A stretch of DNA of 64,000 bases from Nesterenkonia marinintestina. Its GTDB lineage: Bacteria; Actinomycetota; Actinomycetes; Actinomycetales; Micrococcaceae. Location of the stretch: the NCBI RefSeq assembly GCF_025420485.1, contig NZ_JAOEFD010000003.1, positions 124,001-188,000 on the forward strand, read 5' to 3'. A program made the position numbers and the translations under genes. Positions 44,001 through 52,649 of the stretch are shown in pieces. Numbering within the stretch: position 1 is the stretch's first letter; the number at the start of each line of letters is the position of its first letter. The notes beneath the pieces are model-generated. The model was not told the origin of the DNA and did no database searches. It saw nothing but the letters and a program-made list of their open reading frames with translations.

Positions 44001-44396
44001 TCAGGCCTCGACCGAGGACTCGACGTCCTCGCCCAGCTGACGTGCGATCGCAGACTCGCGCTTCTCCGGGATGCGCGCGGCCTTGCCGTGGCGGTCGCGC
44101 ATGTAGTAGAGCTTGGCCCGGCGGACGTCGCCGCGGGCGACGACGTCGATCTTCTCGACGACCGGGGAGTGCACCGGGAAGGTGCGCTCGATCCCCACGC
44201 CGAAGGAGATCTTGCGGACGGTGAACGTCTCACCGACGCCCGCGCCCTGACGACCGATCACGTAGCCCTTGAAGACCTGAACACGAGAGGTCCGACCCTC
44301 GATGATGTTCACGTGGACGTTGACGGTGTCGCCGGCGTCGAACTCCGGCACATCGGTGCGCAGGCTGGCTGCGTCGACGAAGTCGAGAGGCTTCAT
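44001..44396 (-). CDS. rplS: 50S ribosomal protein L19
   Basis: Ribosomal protein at the 30S-50S interface, 131 residues. It has the family pattern: [78 protein letters not shown] and [18 protein letters not shown]. The start MKPLDFVD has GAGGAGAAGAC directly upstream; an upstream GTG would add eight unconserved residues. A 200-base gap with two hairpins separates it from trmD. Confidence 0.97.
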   Translation of the reverse strand: MKPLDFVDAASLRTDVPEFDAGDTVNVHVNIIEGRTSRVQVFKGYVIGRQGAGVGETFTVRKISFGVGIERTFPVHSPVVEKIDVVARGDVRRAKLYYMRDRHGKAARIPEKRESAIARQLGEDVESSVEA

Positions 44397-44451
44397 GTCT
44401 TCTCCTCGGACGACTGCCACAGGTCAGAGGTCCGTACTGTCACTGACCGGT

Positions 44452-44490
44452 GCCCGCGCGCAGCGCGGGCGTGCATCGGCAGGCCGATGC
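44452..44490 (-). promoter_or_regulatory. Two hairpins upstream of rplS
   Basis: Inverted repeats 44473-44480/44483-44490 (8 bp perfect, two-base loop) and 44452-44459/44463-44470 (8 bp perfect, three-base loop) lie back to back between trmD and rplS on the minus strand. They may end the trmD transcript or form an L19 leader that controls rplS. The gap 44397-44600 shows no gene. Confidence 0.45.
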
Positions 44491-44600
44491 CGGTCTTGAG
44501 ACTCAGGTGCTCCGTCCCCGCGCGGACTGCGGGGCGGGCGGCTGCTGTCGACGTCCGTCCCCCATGGCAGATCGGATCGTCCGGCAGGCGCAGGGCACGA

Positions 44601-45332
44601 TTATGCCAGATCGCCCCCGCGTCGGGCCAGGTGGCGCGCGTAGAGGTCGGGGCGGACGTCGCGGGTGCGCCGCATCTGCTGCTCGCGGCGGTGCGCGGCG
44701 ATCTTCGCGTGGTCGCCGGACAGCAGCACCTCGGGCACCGGGATGCCCCGCCAGACGGCGGGCTTGGTGTAGACGGGGTACTCCAGCAGACCGTCCGAGT
44801 GCGACTCCTCGTCCAGGGACGCGGGATTCCCGATGACTCCGGGCACCAGGCGGGTGACGGCCTCGACCATGGCGATCACGGCGACCTCTCCCCCGTTGAG
44901 CACGTAGTCCCCGATGCTCAGCGGACGCACGTCGAAGCCGTCCTCGGCCCATTCGGTCACGCGCTGATCGATCCCCTCGTACCGTCCCGCGGCGAAGACC
45001 AGATGGTCTCGGGCGGCGAGGTCCTCGGCGGTGCGCTGGGTGAAGACCGCCCCGGCAGGGGTGGGGATGATCAGGGTCGGGCGCCCGGAGGCCCCGGCGA
45101 GGACGTCGTCGAGGGCCAGCGCCCAGGGTTCGGGCTTCATGACCATGCCCGCCCCGCCCCCGGTGGGGGTGTCGTCGACGGTGCGGTGCCGGTCCGCGGT
45201 GTGCTCGCGGAGCTGGTGTCGTCGCACGTCCAGGATGCCGTCCTGTTGAGCCCGGCCGATGAGGGACAGGTCGAGGACGTCGTAGAACTCGGGGAAGATC
45301 GAGATGAGGTCGATCCGCATGCGCCCGATCAT
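44601..45332 (-). CDS. trmD: tRNA (guanine37-N1)-methyltransferase
   Basis: Knotted SPOUT methyltransferase of 243 residues that methylates G37 of tRNAs reading CNN codons, which prevents frameshifting. Motifs: [66 protein letters not shown] and [20 protein letters not shown] 45332 overlaps the rimM stop by four bases; ATG 45320 is equally possible and gives a start [12 protein letters not shown]. Part of rpsP-khpA-rimM-trmD. Confidence 0.97.
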   Translation of the reverse strand: MIGRMRIDLISIFPEFYDVLDLSLIGRAQQDGILDVRRHQLREHTADRHRTVDDTPTGGGAGMVMKPEPWALALDDVLAGASGRPTLIIPTPAGAVFTQRTAEDLAARDHLVFAAGRYEGIDQRVTEWAEDGFDVRPLSIGDYVLNGGEVAVIAMVEAVTRLVPGVIGNPASLDEESHSDGLLEYPVYTKPAVWRGIPVPEVLLSGDHAKIAAHRREQQMRRTRDVRPDLYARHLARRGGDLA

Positions 45333-45919
45333 CGCGGGTCCTCCGCGGGGAACAGGCCCGGCGGCGGGGTGAGGATGATGTGTCCGGCGGCGGGGTCCAC
45401 GGTGGGCACCAGCTCCTGCACCAGCGGCACCAGGACCTCTCCGCCGTCCGGAGTGCGGACCACCAGGAGGTCCTGGGCGGGACCGGGGAGGATCTCCTCG
45501 GCGGTGCCCAGGCTCTCACCGCGGTCGTGCTCGTGTCCGGAGAGGCAGCTCAGCCCGGCGATCTGGTGGGAGTACCAGCCCTCGTCGTGGTCGTCGGCGA
45601 CGTCGATGTGGAGCTGGGAGCCGCGCAGCGCCTCGGCGGCGCTGCGGTCGGCGACCTCCTCGAAGCCGAGGAGGCAGATGTCCTTGTTCCAGCGCTGCGT
45701 CCGCACGGTGAGGGTGGTCGTCCCACGGTCCTCGGTGTCGCGCCCGGGGGTGCGGGTCAGCTCGGCACCGGGGGCGAGCCGGGTCTCCGGCTCATCGGTG
45801 AACAGCTGCACGGTGACCTCGCCGCGGACGCCGTGGGGTCTGCCGATGCGAGCGACCCGCAGGCGCTGGGCCTGCGGGTCGCTGTGCCGTCGGTCCCGAG
45901 GGGGACGGTCGGTGCTCAT
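45329..45919 (-). CDS. rimM: Ribosome maturation factor RimM
   Basis: 16S rRNA processing factor of 196 residues. The N-terminal RimM domain begins [20 protein letters not shown] after a short basic leader; the central part holds [20 protein letters not shown]; the C-terminal PRC-barrel domain has [18 protein letters not shown] and [14 protein letters not shown]. RimM helps assemble the 30S head with S19. It starts 25 bases after khpA and overlaps trmD. Confidence 0.95.
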   Translation of the reverse strand: MSTDRPPRDRRHSDPQAQRLRVARIGRPHGVRGEVTVQLFTDEPETRLAPGAELTRTPGRDTEDRGTTTLTVRTQRWNKDICLLGFEEVADRSAAEALRGSQLHIDVADDHDEGWYSHQIAGLSCLSGHEHDRGESLGTAEEILPGPAQDLLVVRTPDGGEVLVPLVQELVPTVDPAAGHIILTPPPGLFPAEDPR

Positions 45920-45944
45920 CTGCTGTCGCCGCCTTCGGTCCCGG

Positions 45945-46202
45945 TCAGCGACGGCGGTCGGTGTCGACGACGTCGACCCGGACCTCCTCGCCGCCGGGCA
46001 GAGCTCCGACGACGGTGCGCAGCGCCTTGGCGGTGCGCCCGGCCCGACCGATCACCCGGCCCAGGTCGTCCGGGTGCACGCGGACCTGGAGGACGTCGTT
46101 GCGGCGACCGGACTTCCGACGCACGTCGACGTCGTCGGGAGAGTCCACGATGCCGCGGACGAGGTGCTCCAGGGCGTCGGTCAGCACGGCGTCAGCAGAC
46201 AT
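45945..46202 (-). CDS. khpA: KH-domain RNA-binding protein KhpA
   Basis: Single KH-domain protein of 85 residues, found between rpsP and rimM in most Gram-positive bacteria. The RNA-binding GxxG loop is GRAG in DDLGRVIGRAGRTAKALR; the N-terminal LEHLVRGIVDSPDDV and C-terminal VRVDVVDTD complete the fold. Homologues bind small RNAs and affect cell length in streptococci. It starts three bases after the rpsP stop. Confidence 0.94.
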   Translation of the reverse strand: MSADAVLTDALEHLVRGIVDSPDDVDVRRKSGRRNDVLQVRVHPDDLGRVIGRAGRTAKALRTVVGALPGGEEVRVDVVDTDRRR

Positions 46203-46205
46203 GGA

Positions 46206-46664
46206 TCACTCAGCCTTCTCGGCGTCGGCGTCCTCGGCGGGCGCCTCAGCGGAGGCCTCGGACGACTCGTCGGTCCCGGAGGTCGGCTCCTCCGACTCGG
46301 CGGGGGCCTCCGGCTCCTCGGACTTCTCGACGACGACCGAGCCCTTCTCGGGTGCGACGAACTCGTCCTTCGGCGCCTGGGACTTCAGACGACCCTCGGC
46401 TCCGTCGAGGCCCTTGAACTTCTGCCAGTCGCCGGTCACCTTCAGCAGCGCCAGGACCTGCTCGGTCGGCTGCGCGCCGACGCCGAGCCAGTACTGAGCG
46501 CGCTCGGAGTCGATCTCGACGAACGAGGGCTCCTCGATCGGGTTGTACTTGCCGATCTGCTCGATCGCGGCTCCGTCGCGCTTGGCGCGGGAGTCCATGA
46601 CGACGACGCGGTAGAACGGTGCGCGGATCTTGCCCATCCGCTTGAGGCGAATCTTCACTGCCAC
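46206..46664 (-). CDS. rpsP: 30S ribosomal protein S16
   Basis: Ribosomal protein of 152 residues. The conserved part is the first about 85 residues: [39 protein letters not shown] and [18 protein letters not shown]. The remaining tail is acidic and alanine/serine/proline-rich, as in many actinobacteria. GTG 46664 is the start. The upstream gap 46665-46907 to ffh should hold its promoter; an AT-richer patch at about 46797-46822 with the palindrome CTGTACAG is the only candidate seen, and it is weak. Confidence 0.96.
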   Translation of the reverse strand: MAVKIRLKRMGKIRAPFYRVVVMDSRAKRDGAAIEQIGKYNPIEEPSFVEIDSERAQYWLGVGAQPTEQVLALLKVTGDWQKFKGLDGAEGRLKSQAPKDEFVAPEKGSVVVEKSEEPEAPAESEEPTSGTDESSEASAEAPAEDADAEKAE

Positions 46665-46907
46665 GTTTGTGGTCCACTCCTGTTGCTCGTATCAGGGGGC
46701 GCGGTCCGGCATCGGGCTGCGTGGGGACTGCTGCTCAGTCGATGCGACCGCTGACGACGATGGTCGCGCCGCGGAGGTAGAGGGTGTCCGCCGCCGACCA
46801 AAGTACCTGTACAGTGTGCCAGAAAACCCCGGGCGACGCGATGCGCATGCGATTCGGCACGACACGCCTCATCCCGGAGGCCGCGTCGGGCGCTCACATC
46901 GAGTCCC

Positions 46908-48536
46908 TCACCTGAGGTACTTGTCGAAGCCCTTCGGCAGGTCGAGGTCCTCCGGAGTGAACTCTCTTCCGCCCGAGCCTCCGAAGCTGGAGCCGTCGAA
47001 GCGCTTCTCGGCGGAGGCGGCCCGCCGCTGCTCCGCCTCGCGCGCCTGCTGGGCGGCCTTGGCCGGATTGCCGGAGCGTCCCTTCTTCTTCCCCTTGGTC
47101 TGCTGCTGCTTCCGCTTGGACTTGGCCCCTCCGGCACCGCCGGCGCCCATTCCCGGCGGCATCCCACCGCCGGGCATGCCCCCTCCCATACCGGGCATCC
47201 CCTGGGGCATACCGCCTCCCGAGGCCATGCGCTTCATCATCTTCTGGGCCTGGCCGAACCTCTCGAGGAGCTGGTTGACCTCGGAGACGTGGACTCCCGA
47301 GCCCTTGGCGATGCGGGCCCGGCGGGACCCGTTCATGATCTTCGGGGCGGCACGCTCGTGGGGGGTCATCGAATAGATGATCGCCTCGATGCGGCCGAGC
47401 GAGGAGTCGTCGAACTGGTCCAGCTGCTGACGCATGCCCTGGGCGCCGGGCATCATGCCCAGCAGCTTCTTCATCGAGCCCATCTTCTTGAGCTGCTGCA
47501 TCTGGGCGAGGAAGTCCTCGAGGGTGAAGTCCTCCTGGTCGGCGAACTTCTTGGCCATCTTGGCGGCCTCGTCCCGGTCCCAGGACGCCTCGGCCTGCTC
47601 GATGAGCGAGAGCACGTCGCCCATGTCCAGGATCCGCCGCGCCATCCGGTCGGGGTGGAAGACCTCGAAGTCCTTCAGACCTTCGCCCGTGGAGGCGTAC
47701 ATGACCGGTTTCCCGGTCACCGACGCCACCGACAGCGCGGCACCGCCTCGTGCATCGCCGTCGAGCTTGGAGAGGACCACACCGGTGAAGTCCACACCTT
47801 CGTCGAAGGCCTGGGCCGTGGCGACCGCATCCTGACCGATCATCGCGTCGATGACGAAGAGCACCTCGTGCGCACCGACCGCGGTCCGGATGTCGCCCGC
47901 CTGGCGCATCAGCTCCTCGTCGACGCCGAGGCGGCCGGCGGTGTCGATGATGACGACGTCGTGCAGGGCCTGACGCGCCTGGGCGACTCCGTCCCGGGCG
48001 ACGGCGACCGGGTCGCCGGTGGCGGTCTCGGCCTCCGAGGAGACGCCCGGGTGCGGTGCGTAGACGGGCACGCCGGCGCGCTGCCCCCCGACCTGGAGCT
48101 GATTGACCGCGTTGGGACGCTGCAGGTCGCAGGCCACCAGCAGCGGAGTGTGGCCCTGGTTCTTCAGCCGGTAGGCGAGCTTTCCGGCGAGGGTGGTCTT
48201 TCCGGCGCCCTGGAGGCCGGCGAGCATGATGATCGTCGGCGGCTGCTTGGCGAACGCCAGCTCCCTGGTCTGCCCGCCGAGGATGCCGACGAGCTCCTCG
48301 TTGACGATCTTCACGACCTGCTGGCCGGGGTTCAGCGCCTCGGAGACCTCGGCGCCGAGCGACCGGGCCTTGACCTTGGCGATGAACTGACGGACCACCG
48401 GCACGGCGACGTCGGCGTCGAGCAGCGCCCGCCGGATCTCTCGGGCGGTGCCGTCGATGTCCGCCTCGCTGAGCCGTCCCTTGCCCTTGAGGTTCTTGAA
48501 GGTGGCTGTCAGGCGGTCGGAGAGGGAGTTGAACAC
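46908..48536 (-). CDS. ffh: Signal recognition particle protein Ffh
   Basis: GTPase that binds 4.5S RNA and targets nascent membrane proteins; 542 residues. NG domain: FNSLSDRLTATFKNLKGKG, the G1 loop GLQGAGKTTLAGKLA near residue 108, DLQRPNAVNQLQ, DTAGRLGVDEEL, and SKLDGDARGGAALS. The M domain holds GMRQQLDQFDDSSLGRIEAI, the RNA-binding GSRRARIAKGSG, and a methionine-rich GGGMP repeat, then a basic tail. The C-terminal extension is longer than in E. coli Ffh. GTG 48536 gives the conserved start. It is divergent from ftsY, its receptor partner, across 132 bases. Confidence 0.96.
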   Translation of the reverse strand: MFNSLSDRLTATFKNLKGKGRLSEADIDGTAREIRRALLDADVAVPVVRQFIAKVKARSLGAEVSEALNPGQQVVKIVNEELVGILGGQTRELAFAKQPPTIIMLAGLQGAGKTTLAGKLAYRLKNQGHTPLLVACDLQRPNAVNQLQVGGQRAGVPVYAPHPGVSSEAETATGDPVAVARDGVAQARQALHDVVIIDTAGRLGVDEELMRQAGDIRTAVGAHEVLFVIDAMIGQDAVATAQAFDEGVDFTGVVLSKLDGDARGGAALSVASVTGKPVMYASTGEGLKDFEVFHPDRMARRILDMGDVLSLIEQAEASWDRDEAAKMAKKFADQEDFTLEDFLAQMQQLKKMGSMKKLLGMMPGAQGMRQQLDQFDDSSLGRIEAIIYSMTPHERAAPKIMNGSRRARIAKGSGVHVSEVNQLLERFGQAQKMMKRMASGGGMPQGMPGMGGGMPGGGMPPGMGAGGAGGAKSKRKQQQTKGKKKGRSGNPAKAAQQAREAEQRRAASAEKRFDGSSFGGSGGREFTPEDLDLPKGFDKYLR

Positions 48537-48668
48537 GGGGTGGTCGGTCCTTGGTTCGTGGGGTCCGTCGGAGGTCGTCGTCACAGGCGCGTCGGGCCTG
48601 CGGCATCGGAGATCCAGGGTACCAACCGCCGGCATCGGTGAGGGATCCGGCTGTGCCACACTGGACGG
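48537..48668. promoter_or_regulatory. Shared ffh / ftsY promoter region
   Basis: The two SRP-pathway GTPase genes start on opposite sides of this 132-base gap. Minus strand: TACCCT at 48615-48620 could be the ffh -10. Plus strand: CACACT near 48656-48661 lies about eight bases before the ftsY GTG, as in a leaderless promoter. Both calls are weak; the head-to-head layout is certain. Confidence 0.35.
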
Positions 48669-49871
48669 GTGGATTCCCAGGTACTGATTCTCTTCATCGT
48701 TCTGGCCGCCGTCCTGGTCGGCCTGGTCAGCCTCCTCTTCGTTCGGGCCGGTCGTGCCCGGGGCCTCGAGGACTACCCCGAGACGCGGGACGCCGACGAC
48801 CCGGCTCCCGGTGCCGGCTCGGAGTCCGAGGGCGACGTCGCCGTCGCCGAGCGTGGGACCGCACAGCGCGGTGCGGCCGAGGAGACCGAGGGCGTCGACA
48901 CCGTGGACACCGCGGAGGCGGCCGAGGTCGGCATCGAGACCCCGGAGCCGGTGGCCGGCCGACTCGCGCGGCTGCGCGCCCGACTGGTCCGTTCGAACAA
49001 CGTCTTCGGCCGCTCGCTGCTGGCCCTGCTCTCCTCGGACGACATCGACGAAGACGTCTGGGAGGAGATCGAGGAGACCCTGCTCACCGCCGACCTCGGC
49101 ACCGAGCCCACCATGGAGCTGGTCGACCGGCTGCGCGAGCGGGTCACGGTGGAGGGCTCCACGGACCCGGAGCGGGTGCGCGCGATGCTCCACGATGAGC
49201 TCACCGCCCTCATCGACCCCACGCTGGACCGCAGCCTGAACCTCGACGCCGCCGGCCGTCCCTCGGTGGTGATGGTCGTGGGCGTCAACGGCGTGGGCAA
49301 GACCACCACGGTGGGCAAGCTGGCTCGTGTGCTCGTCGCCGAGGACAAGGACGTGGTGCTCGGCGCCGCCGACACCTTCCGCGCCGCCGCCGCAGAACAG
49401 CTCTCCACCTGGGGCGCCCGCGTGGGCGTGCCCACGGTGAAGTCCGACGTCGAGGGCGCCGACCCGGCGTCGGTGGCCTACGACGCCGTCGAGGCCGGCA
49501 TCGAGCATGAGGCCGACGTGGTCATGGTCGACACCGCCGGACGCCTGCAGAACAAGGCGAACCTGATGGACGAGCTGGGCAAGGTCAAGCGCGTCGTCGA
49601 GAAGCGCTCGGAGGTCGACGAGGTCCTGCTGGTGCTCGATGCGACGACCGGACAGAACGGCCTCAGCCAGGCCAAGGTGTTCTCCGAGGTCGTCGACGTC
49701 ACCGGCATCGTGCTCACCAAGCTCGACGGCACGGCGCGCGGCGGCATCGTCGTCGCGATCCAGCGCCAGCTGGGCGTGCCGGTGAAGCTGGTCGGACTCG
49801 GAGAGGGGCCAGACGACCTCGCCCCCTTCGAGGCCGAGAGCTTCGTCGACGCGCTGCTCGAGAACCGCTGA
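48669..49871 (+). CDS. ftsY: Signal recognition particle receptor FtsY
   Basis: Membrane-associated SRP receptor GTPase of 400 residues. An N-terminal transmembrane helix ([20 protein letters not shown]) is followed by an acidic A domain to about residue 95, then the NG domain: [21 protein letters not shown]1 [15 protein letters not shown] near residue 204, [37 protein letters not shown] and [13 protein letters not shown] true N-terminal helix is usual in actinobacterial FtsY. GTG 48669 is the start. It is not preceded by smc as in many relatives, because the smc gene lies on the other strand downstream. Confidence 0.96.
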   Translation: MDSQVLILFIVLAAVLVGLVSLLFVRAGRARGLEDYPETRDADDPAPGAGSESEGDVAVAERGTAQRGAAEETEGVDTVDTAEAAEVGIETPEPVAGRLARLRARLVRSNNVFGRSLLALLSSDDIDEDVWEEIEETLLTADLGTEPTMELVDRLRERVTVEGSTDPERVRAMLHDELTALIDPTLDRSLNLDAAGRPSVVMVVGVNGVGKTTTVGKLARVLVAEDKDVVLGAADTFRAAAAEQLSTWGARVGVPTVKSDVEGADPASVAYDAVEAGIEHEADVVMVDTAGRLQNKANLMDELGKVKRVVEKRSEVDEVLLVLDATTGQNGLSQAKVFSEVVDVTGIVLTKLDGTARGGIVVAIQRQLGVPVKLVGLGEGPDDLAPFEAESFVDALLENR

Positions 49872-49922
49872 GCCGCCGACCGCCTCCGGCCGCGCCCCGG
49901 GGGCGCCCCTCTCCCCACGCGC

Positions 49923-49960
49923 TTTACACAGACGAAACACCGGTGAGCCCGTCCCGAAAC
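49923..49960 (+). promoter_or_regulatory. GlnR-type nitrogen regulatory box upstream of amtB
   Basis: TTTAC-N6-GAAAC-N6-GAGCC-N6-GAAAC at 49923-49960 fits the actinobacterial GlnR consensus gTnAC-n6-GaAAC-n6-gTnAC-n6-GaAAC with exact spacing. Both GAAAC half-sites are perfect; the gTnAC sites are four-of-four-informative-minus-one and weak, respectively. A -10-like CATAGGT follows at 49974-49980, and an 8-bp leader hairpin at 49988-50014. Confidence 0.65.
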
Positions 49961-50035
49961 ATGGCGGGCGGATCATAGGTCCCAGCCGCCCTCCGGTGAT
50001 CCGCATCGGAGGGCACCGATGACCGGGAGGTTGGG

Positions 50036-51370
50036 ATGGAACTGGGTGCTCTCGATGTGTGGCTGATCGTGGCCGGGGCGCTGGTCCTGCTGATGACGCC
50101 GGGACTGGCCTTCTTCTACGGCGGACTGACCCAGGCGAAGGCCTCGGTCAACATGATGATGATGAGCTTCTCCGCGATGGGCCTGGTGGCGATCGTGTGG
50201 GCGCTGTGGGGCGCCTCGGTGGCCGAAGGCGATTCGATCGGAGGCGTGTTCGGCGACCCGCTCACCGACTTCGGGCTCTACCGCACACTGGTTGAGGATC
50301 CCGGAGCGCTGATCGGCATCGGCTTCGGGGCGACCTTCGCCGTCATCACCGTGGCACTGATCTCCGGCGCCGTCGCAGACCGGGCCAAGTTCTCCGCCTG
50401 GATGGTCTTCGTCCCGGTCTGGGTGACGCTGGTGTACTGCCCGCTGGCGTTCATGGTCTGGGGCGACGGCGGCCTCCTGGTCGAGGGCGGTGCGATCGGC
50501 GACGCCCTCGGAGAGGCGGTGGACTACGCCGGAGGACTGGTCGTCCACATGTGCGCCGGCCTGGCCGCCCTGGTCCTGGCGCTGATCCTGGGCAAGCGCG
50601 GCACCTTCGACCGTCGGGAGCTGCACCGTCCGCACAACACCCCCTTCGTGCTGCTGGGCTGCTCCTTGCTGTGGTTCGGATGGTTCGGGTTCAACACCGG
50701 TGCGGCCGAGGAGGCCGGAGAGGCCGGGCTCATCTGGGTCAACACGCTGCTGGCTCCGGCCGCCGGCCTGGTGGCCTGGCTGCTGACGCAGCGGCTGCGC
50801 GGCGTCCGCCCCAACGCCCTCGGTGCGGCGTCAGGGATCGTCGCGGGCCTGGTGGCCATCACTCCGGCCTGCGCCTTCGTCGATCCGGTCAGCGCGATCG
50901 TCATCGGCGGGGTCGCCGGCGCGGTCTGCTGCCTCGCGGTCGAGCTGAAGTACCGCCTCGGGTTCGACGACACGCTCGACGTCGTCGGGCTCCACTTCGT
51001 GGCGGGACTCTGGGGCACCCTGGCCATCGGCCTGGTGGGCCGCGCCGAGCTCATCGACGGGGAGCGCTCCGGCCTGCTCCTCGGAGGCGGCACGGAACTG
51101 ATGGTGGCTCAGCTGGTGGCGTGCGCGGTGACCCTGGGCTTCACAGTGGTGATGACTCTGGTCATCGGCGCGGCGATCCACGCCGCGATCGGCTTCCGGA
51201 TCCCTCCCGAGGAGGAGGCCCGCGGCATCGACGCCGCCCAGCACGACGAATCGGCCTACGTCTTCGACGACCTGCTCAGCGCCGCGGTGCCCCGGGGCGG
51301 AGACTCGGACGAGCAGGCGCGGGCGCGGACGGAGCTCACCCCTCACCCGGCCGGGACCGGGCCCGCGTGA
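50036..51370 (+). CDS. amtB: Ammonium transporter
   Basis: Amt/Mep/Rh channel of 444 residues with about 11 transmembrane helices; conducts ammonium into the cell under nitrogen limitation. Family features: PGLAFFYGGLTQAKASVN in the first helices, the twin pore histidines in GGLVVHMCAGLAAL and VVGLHFVAGLWGTLAIG, and WFGWFGFNTGAA. The last about 50 residues are a charged cytoplasmic tail. GGGAGG lies five bases before the ATG. A GlnR-type box lies 76 bases upstream. Usually glnK and glnD follow amtB in actinobacteria, but here they do not. Its 3' end overlaps the convergent MFS gene by 35 bases. Confidence 0.96.
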   Translation: MELGALDVWLIVAGALVLLMTPGLAFFYGGLTQAKASVNMMMMSFSAMGLVAIVWALWGASVAEGDSIGGVFGDPLTDFGLYRTLVEDPGALIGIGFGATFAVITVALISGAVADRAKFSAWMVFVPVWVTLVYCPLAFMVWGDGGLLVEGGAIGDALGEAVDYAGGLVVHMCAGLAALVLALILGKRGTFDRRELHRPHNTPFVLLGCSLLWFGWFGFNTGAAEEAGEAGLIWVNTLLAPAAGLVAWLLTQRLRGVRPNALGAASGIVAGLVAITPACAFVDPVSAIVIGGVAGAVCCLAVELKYRLGFDDTLDVVGLHFVAGLWGTLAIGLVGRAELIDGERSGLLLGGGTELMVAQLVACAVTLGFTVVMTLVIGAAIHAAIGFRIPPEEEARGIDAAQHDESAYVFDDLLSAAVPRGGDSDEQARARTELTPHPAGTGPA

Positions 51371-52577
51371 GCGTCTCGGGCGCCCGGGACCAGGCGGCGG
51401 CTCCGACCATGAGGATCACACCGGTGATCGCGAAGGCCCAGGAGTAGCCGAACCGGTCGACCAGGACGCCCGCCAGCAGGGGTCCGACGATGGCTCCCGA
51501 GTCCTGGACCATCTGGAAGGTGGAGACGATCTGACCGCCGTTGCGGCCCTCGCCGACGATGTCGGCGAGGGCCGCCTGCTGTGCCGGATTGACCAGTCCG
51601 GTGCCGACTCCGGCCACGATGCTGAGCACGACCAGCACCAGCGGATGCGGCGCGAGGCCGAACACCGCGGTGGAGGCCGCGGCGATGACCAGTCCGAGGA
51701 TGATGGGGCGGCGCCGTCCTGCGACGTCGCTGCGTCGGGAGAACACCAGCACGGCGGTGACGTTGCCCGCGGCGAAGGCGGCCAGCACGACCCCTGCCAG
51801 CTGTCCGGAGTCGACGATCCAGCCGGTGCCGGCGAACGCCGAGGCGGCGAACAGCGGAACGATGGAGTTCCGCATTCCGAAGGTGGCCCAGCCGTTGGCG
51901 AAGGCGGCGGTGAGGGCCGCACGGTAGGACGGATGGGCCCAGGCCGTGCGCAGGGTGGTGACCTCACGCTCGTCCTTGGTCTTCCGGTCCTCCAGGCGGG
52001 ATCTGCGCAGCATGAAGAACACGATGGAGGCGGCCGCGATCAGCGCGCCTCCGTAGACCAGGAACGGCACCCGCTGGCCGAAGGTCAGCAGGCCGGACCC
52101 CAGCAGCGGCCCGGCCACGTTGCCGATGAGGAATGCCGAGGCGAAGGCGCCGGCCACCCTGCCGCGGATCTGCGGGGGCGACTTCCGAGCCAGGAAGGTC
52201 ATGGCGGCGACGGTGAAGAAGGTGGAGCCGATCCCCCCCACCGAGCGGAAGGCCAGCAGCAGCTCGTAGGTCGGGGCGTAGGCCGTGGCGATCATCGAGG
52301 CCGCGACGATGAGCAGGCCGACCACATAGACCGGTGACTCTCCCAGGGTGCGCGTCAGCCGCCCGGACAGCGGAGCGAAGAGCAGGCGGAACAGGCCGAA
52401 GGCGGAGACCACTGCAGAGACGGCGAGCGCGGAGACTCCGAAGTCGGACGCGTACTGGGGCAGGATGGGAGCCACGATGCCGAAGCCGATGGCGACGATG
52501 AACGAGGCGCCGATCATGACCTTCAGCTCGGGCGGGATCCTCACCGGCTCCGGGGTGGTCGTCTCCGCCTCGGCCAT
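51336..52577 (-). CDS. MFS drug/efflux-type transporter
   Basis: Major facilitator protein of 413 residues with 12 predicted helices. It resembles the DHA1 drug:proton antiporter group: MIGASFIVAIGFGIVAPILP in helix 1, FGLFRLLFAPLSGRLTRTLG containing the loop 2-3 motif, and GLVNPAQQAALADIVGE. ATG 52577 has GAGGAG about seven bases upstream. Coding ends inside the convergent amtB 3' end. Transported substrate is unknown. The gene separates smc from amtB and ftsY, which are normally close partners, so it may be an insertion. Confidence 0.87.
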   Translation of the reverse strand: MAEAETTTPEPVRIPPELKVMIGASFIVAIGFGIVAPILPQYASDFGVSALAVSAVVSAFGLFRLLFAPLSGRLTRTLGESPVYVVGLLIVAASMIATAYAPTYELLLAFRSVGGIGSTFFTVAAMTFLARKSPPQIRGRVAGAFASAFLIGNVAGPLLGSGLLTFGQRVPFLVYGGALIAAASIVFFMLRRSRLEDRKTKDEREVTTLRTAWAHPSYRAALTAAFANGWATFGMRNSIVPLFAASAFAGTGWIVDSGQLAGVVLAAFAAGNVTAVLVFSRRSDVAGRRRPIILGLVIAAASTAVFGLAPHPLVLVVLSIVAGVGTGLVNPAQQAALADIVGEGRNGGQIVSTFQMVQDSGAIVGPLLAGVLVDRFGYSWAFAITGVILMVGAAAWSRAPETLTRARSRPGEG

Positions 52578-52649
52578 CTGCCGCTCCTCGCCGTCGTCGT
52601 GCTCCGTCTGTCCGGGGCCGGTCCATCGACCCGAGGTTGCGTAACACAA

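Noticed and set aside
51336-51370. Overlap of amtB and the MFS gene as an annotation error
   Set aside because: Both C-terminal tails are in clean frames with no earlier stop; the overlap is real in the sequence even though the last residues of each are not conserved.
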